DNA of 64,000 nt from Chitinophagaceae bacterium. Lineage in GTDB: Bacteria > Bacteroidota > Bacteroidia > Cytophagales > Cytophagaceae. The DNA lies in NCBI GenBank assembly GCA_028288405.1, contig JAQBNS010000052.1:30284-94283 (forward strand), read 5' to 3'. Below, piece after piece: positions 16,723 to 24,994 of the stretch; within the stretch, counting starts at the first letter, position 1, and the number at the start of each line of letters is the position of its first letter. The position numbers were made by a program, and so were the translations under genes. Under the pieces are notes generated by a model. That model saw only the letters and a program-made list of their open reading frames with translations, searched no databases and had not been told where the DNA came from.

Positions 16723-18110
16723 TTTTAGGACTGCTAATCCTCTTTTCTTCCTTATTACTTTCTACGGGATTAGTTATTTGCAGGACTTCATTTTTCCGCA
16801 TGGCACGTCACACCATGGCCATGCTCAATACCATTATTGACACACAGTCCGACGACACAGTCAAACAGAAATTATTGATTCGCAACTTAAGCAATCTGAT
16901 CCTCTCTTTATTCCTCTTTTCTTTTTTGATTACTTGCATTTTTGCGCTATCACTGCTTCCACTTTTAGTCTATGCCAACTTTAATTGGATTGCACTAACA
17001 AACTTAGACTGGAGTTATTTTTCTTACGGTGCATTGCTTATTGGAAGCTCTATTCCATTTGTATTGCTTGCACTAAAAAAAGAAAGGGGAGATTATTCAG
17101 AGTGGTCCATGCTGCTGCACCGCATGATTTTAGACAATGAAAATATTGCAAAACAACTCTTTGCCTTTGAGAAAAAACTATTCGCATCAAAAATCAAACA
17201 GCCCAAATCACATTTTGTAATCGTCTCAGGCCTTGCCAGATCAGGCACCAGCGCTTTAACTACTTTATTGCACGAGTCAGGAATTTTTCATTCTTTGAGC
17301 TATGCCAATATGCCATTTTTACTAAGTCCCAACAGTTGGAAAAAAGTTTATGATCCCACAAGTAAACATTTAAAGGAGCGTGCACATGGAGACAAAGTAC
17401 TGTTTGGATACACGACAATAGAAGCGTTGGAAGAATACTTTTTCAAAGCACACCTGCACAATAGTTTTATTCATGAGAAAACATTGAGTGAACATACTGT
17501 AGATGAAAAAACATACCAAAGCTATTTGCAGTATCAACAATTATTACAAAAAAACAATACGACCACATACCTGGCGAAGAATAACAATTTTATTCTCCGT
17601 TACCGCTCCTTGCGTGAGCTAAACAAAGATTTCAAAGTTATTTTCATTTTTAGAAATCCTATAGAACATGCTTATTCTTTATTTAAGCAACACCAGCGAT
17701 TTAAAGTATTACACAAGGAAGATCCTTTCTCTTTAGAATACATGAACTGGCTCGGGCATCATGAGTTCGGAGCGAACCTTAAACACTTTCAATTTGTCAC
17801 AACTAGTATTCCGGAAAATGCAGATCCTGATTCCATGGATTATTGGCTGCATACCTGGATCAACTATTATACAATGATTCTAAATCTGGAAGACGATCCA
17901 AACAGGATGTTATTGCAGTACGAAGATTTTTTGCATGAGCCACGCAAAACTGTTCATGTGTTGTCTGATTTTATTGGGTTATCGATTCCAATTCATAAAC
18001 TGGAGCCGTTTAAAAATGACAACTCGTACACAGGAGAGTTGAACCCATCGCTGAAACAGCAATGCCTCGACTTGTATGTAAAGTTGATGGCGAGGAAAGC
18101 AAGTATATAA
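16719..18110 (+). CDS. Membrane-anchored PAPS-type sulfotransferase
   Basis: 463 residues. Two or three N-terminal helices (1-22, 65-90, 105-125) precede a cytoplasmic sulfotransferase domain from about 165. The 5'-phosphosulfate loop resembles FVIVSGLARSGTSALTTLLH and the 3'-phosphate motif VIFIFRNPIEHAYSLFKQH. The family transfers sulfate from PAPS to carbohydrates or other hydroxyls. ATGA coupling to the small membrane protein and proximity to an ASST-like protein suggest sulfation of a cell-envelope molecule. cysC-cysD-cysN and cysQ, which make PAPS and remove PAP, lie about 10-13 kb away. Confidence 0.8.
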   Translation: MILGLLILFSSLLLSTGLVICRTSFFRMARHTMAMLNTIIDTQSDDTVKQKLLIRNLSNLILSLFLFSFLITCIFALSLLPLLVYANFNWIALTNLDWSYFSYGALLIGSSIPFVLLALKKERGDYSEWSMLLHRMILDNENIAKQLFAFEKKLFASKIKQPKSHFVIVSGLARSGTSALTTLLHESGIFHSLSYANMPFLLSPNSWKKVYDPTSKHLKERAHGDKVLFGYTTIEALEEYFFKAHLHNSFIHEKTLSEHTVDEKTYQSYLQYQQLLQKNNTTTYLAKNNNFILRYRSLRELNKDFKVIFIFRNPIEHAYSLFKQHQRFKVLHKEDPFSLEYMNWLGHHEFGANLKHFQFVTTSIPENADPDSMDYWLHTWINYYTMILNLEDDPNRMLLQYEDFLHEPRKTVHVLSDFIGLSIPIHKLEPFKNDNSYTGELNPSLKQQCLDLYVKLMARKASI

Positions 18111-18115
18111 AAAAT

Positions 18116-18652
18116 CTAATGAATTTGAACAGCTGGTTTTTGAGTATAGTCCATGATTTCTATACCATTCAACAAACCGGAAACAGTTCTTGCTTTTTTT
18201 ACGATATCACTGTAGCTGCCGTTAGCAATAACAATTTTCTTATAGTTATCTTTCTTCAGGTTAAGATTCACATTGCCGCTGTATGAGTAGGTCTGAGCCC
18301 CGCCCATAGCCAGATTATTTGAAAACATTTTACCTGATGATGTAATCGTAATGGTTTTACATTCAAATAGTTTTTTCCATTCTCCCACTTTTACACCGAA
18401 GGTAGAAGTATATTCTCTGTAAACTGAATTTTCGAAATCTATACTGATTCTCTTTGTCGTAGTTAAAAATAACAAGGCTGCCAATAATAAAATAAAGCCT
18501 ATAATCAGACCCGCTATAGACAAAGAGAGCATGAATAAAAGCGACAGGATCACTACGCCATAGCACAATACTTTAGAAACAGGAGAAACCAATTCTTCTG
18601 TTTTTGCATCGTACAGCTTAAGGTTGCCGCTATCTAAAGTAGCTGTTGTCAT
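18116..18652 (-). CDS. Conserved-looking small membrane protein, function unknown
   Basis: 178 residues. Two close hydrophobic helices (about 25-70, VLCYGVVILSLLFMLSLS and IAGLIIGFILLLAALLFL) precede a soluble domain of beta character (RISIDFENSVYREY, ITITSSGKMFSNNL) resembling bacterial PH-like membrane proteins by layout only. Convergent with the sulfotransferase, whose stop is 5 bp away, and not coupled to rimO. No family assigned. Confidence 0.6.
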   Translation of the reverse strand: MTTATLDSGNLKLYDAKTEELVSPVSKVLCYGVVILSLLFMLSLSIAGLIIGFILLLAALLFLTTTKRISIDFENSVYREYTSTFGVKVGEWKKLFECKTITITSSGKMFSNNLAMGGAQTYSYSGNVNLNLKKDNYKKIVIANGSYSDIVKKARTVSGLLNGIEIMDYTQKPAVQIH

Positions 18653-18691
18653 ACTCTTACTTTAAAAATCAAATAACTTATTGCAAAACAA

Positions 18692-20005
18692 TTATTGTAT
18701 AACACTCGCATACAAATCAAACTCCGTTGCATCGTCAACGACCACCGTTACAAAATCACCCAAACGTAAATACACATCTTTGGCTTCAATCAACACTTCG
18801 TTGTCCACCTCCGGTGAATCGTGCTCTGTACGACCAATAAAATATCCACCTTCTTTACGATCGATCAAGACTTTGTAAGTCTTTCCAATTTTTTCCTGAT
18901 TAAGCGCTGTAGAAATAGCTTCTTGTATTTCCATGATGACATCGGCACGACGCTGTTTCTCTTCCGCAGGGATACTGTCTTCTAAGGAGAAAGCATGCGT
19001 GTTTTCTTCGTGTGAATATTGAAAAACACCGAGACGCTCAAAACGTTGTTCTTTTACAAAATCACACAACTGTTGAAATTGTTCTTCCGTTTCTCCAGGA
19101 TGACCTACAATCAATGTGGTACGAATCGCAATGCCAGGCACTTCTTTTCTAATCGTTGCCAGCAATTCTTCCGTACGATGGCGGCTGATGCCACGACGCA
19201 TGATCTTCAGCATGTCCGTGGACGCATGCTGTAACGGCATGTCCAGGTAATTGCAAATATTAGCACGCTCTTTCATGATCGGAAGAATTTCTTCCGGAAA
19301 CTGAGAAGGATAAGCATATTGTAAACGGATCCATTCCAAACCCGGTACGTCAGAAAGAGCTGTCAGCAAGTCCGCTAATCTTCTTTCGCCATAATTATCC
19401 AAACCGTAATAGGTAAGATCCTGCGCGATCAGAATAACTTCTTTCGTTCCGTTCTTCACGTGGTTAGTGGCCTCCGTCACCAATTCTTCAATGGCACGGG
19501 AGACATTCTTTCCTCTCATCAATGGGATGGCACAGAAAGAACAAGGACGATCACAGCCTTCCGCGATTTTCATGTAAGCGAAATGCTTGGGTGTAGTGAT
19601 AAATCGCTCGCCTACTAGTTCATGTTTATAATCGGCTTTGAATCTTTTCAATAAAGAAGCCAATTCATTGGTACCGAAAAAAGCATCTACTGTCGGCATT
19701 TCTTTTTCCAACTCATCTTTGTAACGGTGCGACAAACAGCCCGTCACATAAAGCTTATCGATCACACCTTGTTCCTTCGCATCTACATAACGCAGGATTG
19801 TGTCGATCGATTCCTGTTTGGCATTATCAATGAAGCCGCAGGTATTGACAATAACTACATTAGACTGATCATTCTTCGCTTCGTGAGAAACATCAATGCC
19901 ATTGCCACGCAGCTGAGTAAATATATTTTCAGAATCCACTAAGTTTTTAGAACAACCCAGAGTGACGATATTTACTTTTACTTTCTTATTGCCTTTTGCT
20001 TTCAT
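18692..20005 (-). CDS. rimO: Ribosomal protein S12 methylthiotransferase
   Basis: 437 residues from ATG 20005 (MKAKGNKKVKV). The track start at 20038 adds 11 residues and would overlap the upstream lipoprotein, whereas 20005 leaves a 10-bp spacer. Domains are UPF0004 (NIVTLGCSKNLVDSE, about 10-130), radical SAM with the cluster motif CDRPCSFC (about 145) and a C-terminal TRAM domain. It methylthiolates the conserved Asp of S12 using two 4Fe-4S clusters and SAM. Downstream of ftsY and a lipoprotein gene in one minus-strand unit. Confidence 0.93.
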   Translation of the reverse strand: MKAKGNKKVKVNIVTLGCSKNLVDSENIFTQLRGNGIDVSHEAKNDQSNVVIVNTCGFIDNAKQESIDTILRYVDAKEQGVIDKLYVTGCLSHRYKDELEKEMPTVDAFFGTNELASLLKRFKADYKHELVGERFITTPKHFAYMKIAEGCDRPCSFCAIPLMRGKNVSRAIEELVTEATNHVKNGTKEVILIAQDLTYYGLDNYGERRLADLLTALSDVPGLEWIRLQYAYPSQFPEEILPIMKERANICNYLDMPLQHASTDMLKIMRRGISRHRTEELLATIRKEVPGIAIRTTLIVGHPGETEEQFQQLCDFVKEQRFERLGVFQYSHEENTHAFSLEDSIPAEEKQRRADVIMEIQEAISTALNQEKIGKTYKVLIDRKEGGYFIGRTEHDSPEVDNEVLIEAKDVYLRLGDFVTVVVDDATEFDLYASVIQ

Positions 20006-20015
20006 GACGTAGTGT

Positions 20016-20522
20016 TTAATACACAGCCTTATAATCAATTTCTAATTTCACCGTAGATACAGAATCCTTATTTACCGTTACCGGAAAATAAAATCCTTCT
20101 TCATCCATCTTTGAATACAGTCTGTTGTTTTCCAAAATGAACAAAGAGTATTTACCAGGTTTTATTTTTCTCTCAAAATAACCCTCCGGATTTGATTCCA
20201 TAGAGTCTATCAATTGCTCGTATACATTATTGACGAAATCTCCTTCGGCTATGTCAACTGCACGAATATTGGTCTGTGTGTAAATGTATATTTTCCGCTG
20301 CACACCGTACAATACTCCTTCTTCACTCCTCAATTTATCGGTGGCATCAAACTCACCTTGTTTGAAGATGACAGAACCGGCAATGCCTTCCGATATAGAA
20401 ATGGGAATTAATTTTTCACGCGAGCCTTGCCCTCCTTTTTTGGAAGAAGAGCAAGCCATTAAAAAAAATAACGAAGCAGTAAGTAAACTACGAACGTTTA
20501 AATAATGATTCCACGAAAGCAT
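20016..20522 (-). CDS. Small lipoprotein, function unknown
   Basis: 168 residues from ATG 20522. The signal sequence VRSLLTASLFFLMAC ends in a lipobox Cys, followed by SSSKKGGQG. The rest is beta-rich (GSVIFKQGEFDATD, GKYSLFILENNRLYSK) and resembles the carboxypeptidase-regulatory-like or transthyretin-like fold only loosely. It overlaps the end of ftsY by 35 bp, so it is coupled to it. The track start at 20558 would put 12 non-signal residues in front. No family assigned. Confidence 0.65.
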   Translation of the reverse strand: MLSWNHYLNVRSLLTASLFFLMACSSSKKGGQGSREKLIPISISEGIAGSVIFKQGEFDATDKLRSEEGVLYGVQRKIYIYTQTNIRAVDIAEGDFVNNVYEQLIDSMESNPEGYFERKIKPGKYSLFILENNRLYSKMDEEGFYFPVTVNKDSVSTVKLEIDYKAVY

Positions 20523-21444
20523 GTTTATTGAAAACCTGTATGTCGTCTGTCTTTTCACCTACTCCTATATACTTGACAGGAATTTGCAACTGGTCTGAAA
20601 TACCAATCACTACGCCGCCTTTGGCTGTGCCATCAAGCTTGGTAATGGCTAATGCCGTGACTTCTGTTGCTTTTGTAAATTCCTTCGCTTGATTCAATGC
20701 ATTTTGTCCGGTACTTCCGTCTAATACCAGTAAGACTTCATGCGGTGCTTCCGGTATAAATTTCTGGATGACGCGTTTGATCTTTGACAACTCATCCATC
20801 AGACCGACTTTGTTGTGCAATCTTCCTGCAGTATCAATGATCACAACATCCGCTTGCATCTCTACTCCTTGCTTCACCGCATCGAAAGCGACAGAGGCCG
20901 GATCGGTATTCATACCGTGTGATACAACCGGCACACCGGCACGTTCACCCCAGCGTTTCAATTGATCTACTGCAGCAGCGCGAAAGGTATCTCCGGCACC
21001 AAGTAATACTTTCTTTCCTCGCTTTTGAAACTGTGTAGCGAGTTTACCAATGGTGGTCGTTTTACCTGCACCATTCACACCCACGACCATGATCACATAA
21101 GGACCATTTACTTTAGGAATATCGAAGTCACCGTTGCCGGCATCGTCCGCATCTTTCAATAAAGCAGCGATTTCTTCTTTTAAAATTTTATCCAATTCAG
21201 CCGTACCTGAATACTTATCGTTGGCTACGCGCTGCTCAATGCTTGCAATAATTTTTAATGTAGTCTCAATACCGACATCAGACGTTACCAGTACTTCCTC
21301 CAGGTTATCCAATACTTCCTCGTCTACTTTGGATTTGCCCAAAACAGCTTTGTTCAGCTTTCCGAAAAAACTTTCCCTCGTCTGGGCAAGTCCTTGATCC
21401 AGCGATTCTTTTTTTTCCTTAGAAAAGAAATCGAATAACCCCAT
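20488..21444 (-). CDS. ftsY: Signal recognition particle receptor
   Basis: 318 residues: a short N-terminal extension, the four-helix N domain (about 15-95) and the GTPase G domain with G1 GVNGAGKTTTIGKLA, DTFRAAAVDQL, DTAGR and TKLDGTAKGG. It docks SRP-ribosome complexes at the inner membrane and directs membrane proteins to SecYEG. The acidic A domain of the E. coli protein is absent, as is common in Bacteroidota. Separated from the ribosomal-protein cluster upstream by a terminator, so probably transcribed from its own promoter. Confidence 0.95.
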   Translation of the reverse strand: MGLFDFFSKEKKESLDQGLAQTRESFFGKLNKAVLGKSKVDEEVLDNLEEVLVTSDVGIETTLKIIASIEQRVANDKYSGTAELDKILKEEIAALLKDADDAGNGDFDIPKVNGPYVIMVVGVNGAGKTTTIGKLATQFQKRGKKVLLGAGDTFRAAAVDQLKRWGERAGVPVVSHGMNTDPASVAFDAVKQGVEMQADVVIIDTAGRLHNKVGLMDELSKIKRVIQKFIPEAPHEVLLVLDGSTGQNALNQAKEFTKATEVTALAITKLDGTAKGGVVIGISDQLQIPVKYIGVGEKTDDIQVFNKHAFVESLFKRS

Positions 21445-21484
21445 ATTAAATTCTTATTCTTTAGACCATAAGTATCATGTAAAT

Positions 21485-21508
21485 CCTACCAATCATTTGA
21501 TTGATAGG
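21485..21508. other. Palindrome upstream of ftsY
   Basis: CCTACCAATCATTTGATTGATAGG: 11-bp arms with one mismatch and a 2-bp centre, 40 bp before the ftsY start. It could be an operator or a leader hairpin. A second dyad, CAGATTA...TAATCTG, lies at about 21529-21552. Confidence 0.35.
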
Positions 21509-21577
21509 AGAGACGATTAATTGAATCAGATTATTCTAATGTATAATCTGAGTTAAAAACCGTTTCCCTCTTTACAA

Positions 21578-21602
21578 AAAAAGTCCCAATAAGGGACTTT
21601 TT
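21578..21602. terminator. Intrinsic terminator after rpmB-rpmG-DUF4295
   Basis: AAAAAGTCCC-AATAA-GGGACTTTTT, symmetrical with U-tracts on both strands. It separates the ribosomal cluster from ftsY. Confidence 0.85.
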
Positions 21603-21624
21603 ATATACTTACCTTAATGTAAGA

Positions 21625-21780
21625 CTATCTTTTTAACGCTTCCTGAACTTCAGTCACAGGAACCATTTCTTCTTTAAACGTGTAAGCACCTGTTTTATCA
21701 GATCTTACCGCTCTAATGATCTTCGCAAAACCTTTGTTCGGATCTGTACTTTTCAGCGTTGCAACTACCTTCTTAGCCAT
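21625..21780 (-). CDS. DUF4295 small protein (51 aa), below the ORF-track cut-off
   Basis: MAKKVVATLKSTDPNKGFAK followed by a basic helix and EEMVPVTEVQEALKR. It starts 2 bp after the L33 stop in the order rpmB, rpmG, DUF4295, the usual Bacteroidota arrangement as I recall. Its size, basic composition and location suggest a ribosome-associated protein; function is not established. Confidence 0.88.
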   Translation of the reverse strand: MAKKVVATLKSTDPNKGFAKIIRAVRSDKTGAYTFKEEMVPVTEVQEALKR

Positions 21781-21782
21781 AA

Positions 21783-21965
21783 CTATTTAATTTCTTTATG
21801 AACAGTATATTTTTTCAAAACAGCGTTGAATTTTTTCAACTCTAATCTTTCCGTTGTGTTTTTTCTATTCTTAGTAGAAATGTAACGGCTAGTGCCCGGA
21901 AGACCAGTATTTTTGTGTTCAGTACATTCTAGGATGACCTGTACTCTATTCTTATTTTTTGCCAT
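21783..21965 (-). CDS. rpmG: 50S ribosomal protein L33
   Basis: 60 residues: [20 protein letters not shown] and the conserved [19 protein letters not shown] block. The zinc-binding CxxC pairs of the other L33 paralogue are missing (one Cys only), so this is a zinc-independent form. Lies 26 bp after rpmB and 2 bp before the DUF4295 gene. A component of the large-subunit E-site region. Confidence 0.96.
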   Translation of the reverse strand: MAKNKNRVQVILECTEHKNTGLPGTSRYISTKNRKNTTERLELKKFNAVLKKYTVHKEIK

Positions 21966-21991
21966 GATTGCAGCGATTATCTATTGTAATA

Positions 21992-22219
21992 CTATAATAA
22001 TACCCCAGCGTCTTTCAACACTGCAGAAATACCTTTTTTGTTGATTGTTTTGATCGCTTTCGTAGAGACTTTCAACGTGATCCAACCATTTTCTTCCGGA
22101 ACAAAGAATTTCTTCGTTTGAAGATTTGGGTAGAATTTACGTTTCGTTCTATTATTAGCGTGAGAAACATTATTCCCTACTCTTGTTCTTTTTCCTGTTA
22201 ATTGACAAACTCTTGCCAT
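21992..22219 (-). CDS. rpmB: 50S ribosomal protein L28
   Basis: 75 residues. [20 protein letters not shown] is the L28 N-terminal signature, followed by [12 protein letters not shown] and the basic C-terminal half. First gene of the three-gene ribosomal unit; a promoter lies about 50 bp upstream. An essential large-subunit protein near the L1 stalk. Confidence 0.96.
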   Translation of the reverse strand: MARVCQLTGKRTRVGNNVSHANNRTKRKFYPNLQTKKFFVPEENGWITLKVSTKAIKTINKKGISAVLKDAGVLL

Positions 22220-22263
22220 GATCTTCTAGCGATTAATGTATTCCAAAATAAATTAATGGGTTG

Positions 22264-22295
22264 CAAATATCATCAAAGAAAATACAATTCGCAAA
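22264..22295 (-). promoter_or_regulatory. Candidate promoter of rpmB-rpmG-DUF4295
   Basis: On the minus strand TTTG-N20-GATATTTG: a perfect -33 box and a -7 box with one mismatch to TAnnTTTG. The start codon is about 45 bp downstream of the -7 box. Confidence 0.5.
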
Positions 22296-22430
22296 CATAT
22301 ACCCTTTATTTTTATCAATTCTTCCGGTATAGCTAACCTCGTAGAAAAAGGGAATTTGCTTATAATCTTCTATTTAAGAGCCTCAAAATACACTCCGCCT
22401 TAATTTTTTTTAGTAAATTGCACCCCAATT

Positions 22431-22444
22431 GCCCCTTTTGGGGC
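22431..22444 (+). other. GCCCCTTTTGGGGC hairpin in the rocD leader
   Basis: Five-bp GC stem 26 bp before the rocD start. It resembles the GCCCCTTTGGGG preceding cysE. No T-run follows, so it is not a terminator. Confidence 0.3.
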
Positions 22445-22469
22445 CTTTAAAATTTATACAAATACGAAA

Positions 22470-23705
22470 ATGATTGACACTTTGAATGCCACGGAAAAAA
22501 ACATTGCCTTAGAAGAACGATATGGAGCGCACAATTACCATCCCTTGCCTGTTGTATTGGCAAAAGGAGAAGGAGTATTTGTATGGGACGTGGAAGGCAA
22601 ACGGTATTTTGATTTCTTATCCGCCTATAGTGCTGTCAATCAAGGTCACTGTCACCCTGCTATCATTAAGGCATTGACAGACCAGGCACAAACGCTTACC
22701 CTGACTTCCAGAGCTTTTCATAACGACAAGTTAGGGGTGACGGAAAAATACCTGTGCGAATATTTTGGTTATGACAAGGTATTGATGATGAACTCAGGAG
22801 TTGAAGGAGTAGAAACTGCCATCAAACTGGCCCGCAAATGGGGATATACTAAAAAAGGGATTCCTACGGACCGTGCGGTAATTGTAGCAGTAGAGCGCAA
22901 TTTTCATGGAAGAACCCTGGGGATTATCTCCGCTTCTACCGATCCTGATTCCAGAAATAATTTCGGTCCCTTTATGCCGGGCTATCATATTATACCTTAC
23001 GATAACGTACAGGCATTGGAAGAGGCGTTGCAAAATCCTAATGTATGCGGATTGTTGATTGAACCAATCCAGGGAGAAGCAGGTGTATATGTTCCTCAGG
23101 AAGGCTATTTAAAAAAGGCGCAGGAATTGTGTAAAAAACACAATGTAATCCTCATGATCGATGAAATACAAACGGGCATTGCTCGTACGGGTAAACTGCT
23201 GGCTTCTGATCATGAAGGCGTACATCCTGATTTATTGATCCTCGGAAAAGCCTTATCTGGCGGTACTTATCCGGTATCTGCCGTATTGACCAGTGATGAA
23301 ATCATGTTGACCATCAAACCAGGTGAACACGGTTCTACCTTCGGAGGAAACCCTATGGCTTGTGCCGTAGCAGTAGCCGCATTGGAAGTGGTAAAGAATG
23401 AAAAGTTGGCCGAAAATGCGGACAAACTTGGCAAACTTTTCCGCAGCCGCATGCAAGCTCTTGTCGGTAAAAGCAGCATCGTCACGCTCGTAAGAGGAAA
23501 AGGATTGCTGAATGCTATCGTGATCAAACCGACAAAAGACGGAAAGACCGCATGGGATGTATGTGTTCGCCTGAAAGAAAATGGCTTACTGGCCAAACCT
23601 ACTCACGGTGATATCATTCGCTTTGCGCCTCCATTGGTCATTACAGAAGCGCAGATCAACGAATGCTGCGATATCATCGAACAAACTATTCAGTCATTTG
23701 AATAG
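22470..23705 (+). CDS. rocD: Ornithine aminotransferase
   Basis: 411 residues, class III PLP aminotransferase. The N-terminus [20 protein letters not shown] is the specific signature of ornithine-oxoacid transaminase. Further landmarks are [15 protein letters not shown], the PLP-stacking [20 protein letters not shown] and the Schiff-base Lys in [10 protein letters not shown]. It converts ornithine plus 2-oxoglutarate to glutamate semialdehyde, linking arginine breakdown and proline synthesis. Monocistronic; a repeat element and hemB follow. Confidence 0.93.
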   Translation: MIDTLNATEKNIALEERYGAHNYHPLPVVLAKGEGVFVWDVEGKRYFDFLSAYSAVNQGHCHPAIIKALTDQAQTLTLTSRAFHNDKLGVTEKYLCEYFGYDKVLMMNSGVEGVETAIKLARKWGYTKKGIPTDRAVIVAVERNFHGRTLGIISASTDPDSRNNFGPFMPGYHIIPYDNVQALEEALQNPNVCGLLIEPIQGEAGVYVPQEGYLKKAQELCKKHNVILMIDEIQTGIARTGKLLASDHEGVHPDLLILGKALSGGTYPVSAVLTSDEIMLTIKPGEHGSTFGGNPMACAVAVAALEVVKNEKLAENADKLGKLFRSRMQALVGKSSIVTLVRGKGLLNAIVIKPTKDGKTAWDVCVRLKENGLLAKPTHGDIIRFAPPLVITEAQINECCDIIEQTIQSFE

Positions 23706-23779
23706 TAGAATGAATTTGGGAATAAGTAAATAAGATAGGTATAGTATTGTTCATAGAAGGAGTTTGGTGAGTTGAATTT

Positions 23780-23892
23780 GGGCGTGCCCCTGCGGGTCGG
23801 GCTATCCGCTGCAAGTCCTCGCTCGAAACAATCTTAGATCATAACCATTACTTACTGGCTCGCTGTGGGCTTTACGCTCCTATCCCTCACGC
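23780..23892 (+). repeat. GGGCGTG...TCACGC intergenic element, copy 1
   Basis: It starts GGGCGTGCCCCTGCGGGTCG and ends with CTCGCTGTGGGCTTTACGCT then CCTATCCCTCACGC. The termini GCGTG and CACGC are complementary, and a GGGCT.T.CGCT motif occurs twice inside. Copy 2 at 37973 shares both ends and the CAAGTCCTCGCTCG core. Length is about 113 bp. It sits between rocD and hemB, both on the plus strand, and has no plausible ORF. Confidence 0.85.
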
Positions 23893-23943
23893 GAACTGCA
23901 CTCATACCTTAGAGCAATAATTGAATTTATAAATTTCGTCTTA

Positions 23944-24921
23944 ATGAGAAGACCTAGAAGAAATAGAAAGTCAGAAACCATTCGCTCTTTGGTAAGAGAA
24001 CACCAGGTCACTGTCAATGACCTGGTGTTTCCACTCTTCGTGACCGATGGACAAAACGTTCGCCACGAGGTTTCCTCTATGCCTGGTATTTTCAGGCTAT
24101 CCAAAGACCTCATCGTGAAAGAGGTGGGAGAATGCATCGCGCTGGGACTAAAAACATTTATACTCTTTCCTCATGTCAATGAATCCGTTAAAGATTCGCT
24201 GGCTACGGAAAGTTACAATCCCAATAGCACCTATATCCAAACCATCAGAGCCATCAAGTCCGCCTATCCGGAATGCTGTCTCATTACGGATGTAGCGATG
24301 GATCCTTATAGCTCTGACGGTCATGACGGCATTGTACAGGACGGTGAAATATTGAACGATGAAACCCTGGAAGTATTAGGAAAGATGGCCATTGCACAGG
24401 CCGTGGCAGGCGCCGACATCATCGGACCATCTGACATGATGGACGGCAGAGTCGGATATTTGCGCGATGCCTTGGATCAGCACGGTTTTGAACGCGTTTC
24501 CATCATGTCTTATACAGCCAAATACGCCAGTGCTTTTTATGGTCCTTTCCGCGATGCGCTGGATTCTGCACCCAAATCAGGCGATAAGAAAACCTATCAA
24601 ATGGATCCCGCCAACAGCACAGAAGCTTTATTGGAAGCTGAACTGGATTTCGCGGAAGGTGCGGACATGCTGATGGTCAAGCCTGCGGGAGCTTACCTGG
24701 ATATTATCAAGACACTCTATGATGAATTTGAAATACCCATCGTAGCCTATCAGGTAAGCGGAGAATATGCGATGATCAAAGCGGCTGCTTTAAAAGGATG
24801 GTTGGATAATGATAAAGTAAGGGATGAAAGTCTTTTGGCCATAAAAAGGGCCGGAGCCAAGATCATTATCACTTACTTCGCGAAGGAATTTGCAGAAAAT
24901 CAAAACTTTAGGGTATCTTAG
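23944..24921 (+). CDS. hemB: Porphobilinogen synthase (delta-aminolevulinate dehydratase)
   Basis: 325 residues. It condenses two 5-aminolevulinates to porphobilinogen in tetrapyrrole synthesis. Catalytic lysines are in SYTAKYASAFYGPFRDA (about 200) and MLMVKPAGAYLDII (about 250). The metal loop reads DVAMDPYSSDGHDG, with Ala/Asp/Asp where zinc enzymes have three Cys, so this is a zinc-independent, Mg/K-type enzyme like those of pseudomonads. Starts about 50 bp after the repeat element. Confidence 0.95.
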   Translation: MRRPRRNRKSETIRSLVREHQVTVNDLVFPLFVTDGQNVRHEVSSMPGIFRLSKDLIVKEVGECIALGLKTFILFPHVNESVKDSLATESYNPNSTYIQTIRAIKSAYPECCLITDVAMDPYSSDGHDGIVQDGEILNDETLEVLGKMAIAQAVAGADIIGPSDMMDGRVGYLRDALDQHGFERVSIMSYTAKYASAFYGPFRDALDSAPKSGDKKTYQMDPANSTEALLEAELDFAEGADMLMVKPAGAYLDIIKTLYDEFEIPIVAYQVSGEYAMIKAAALKGWLDNDKVRDESLLAIKRAGAKIIITYFAKEFAENQNFRVS

Positions 24922-24994
24922 GGATTAAGTTAAATCTTTATTAAATCATATTCGTATACCCTTTAGTACAAAAACTGGGGATGAATTTTAGCTT

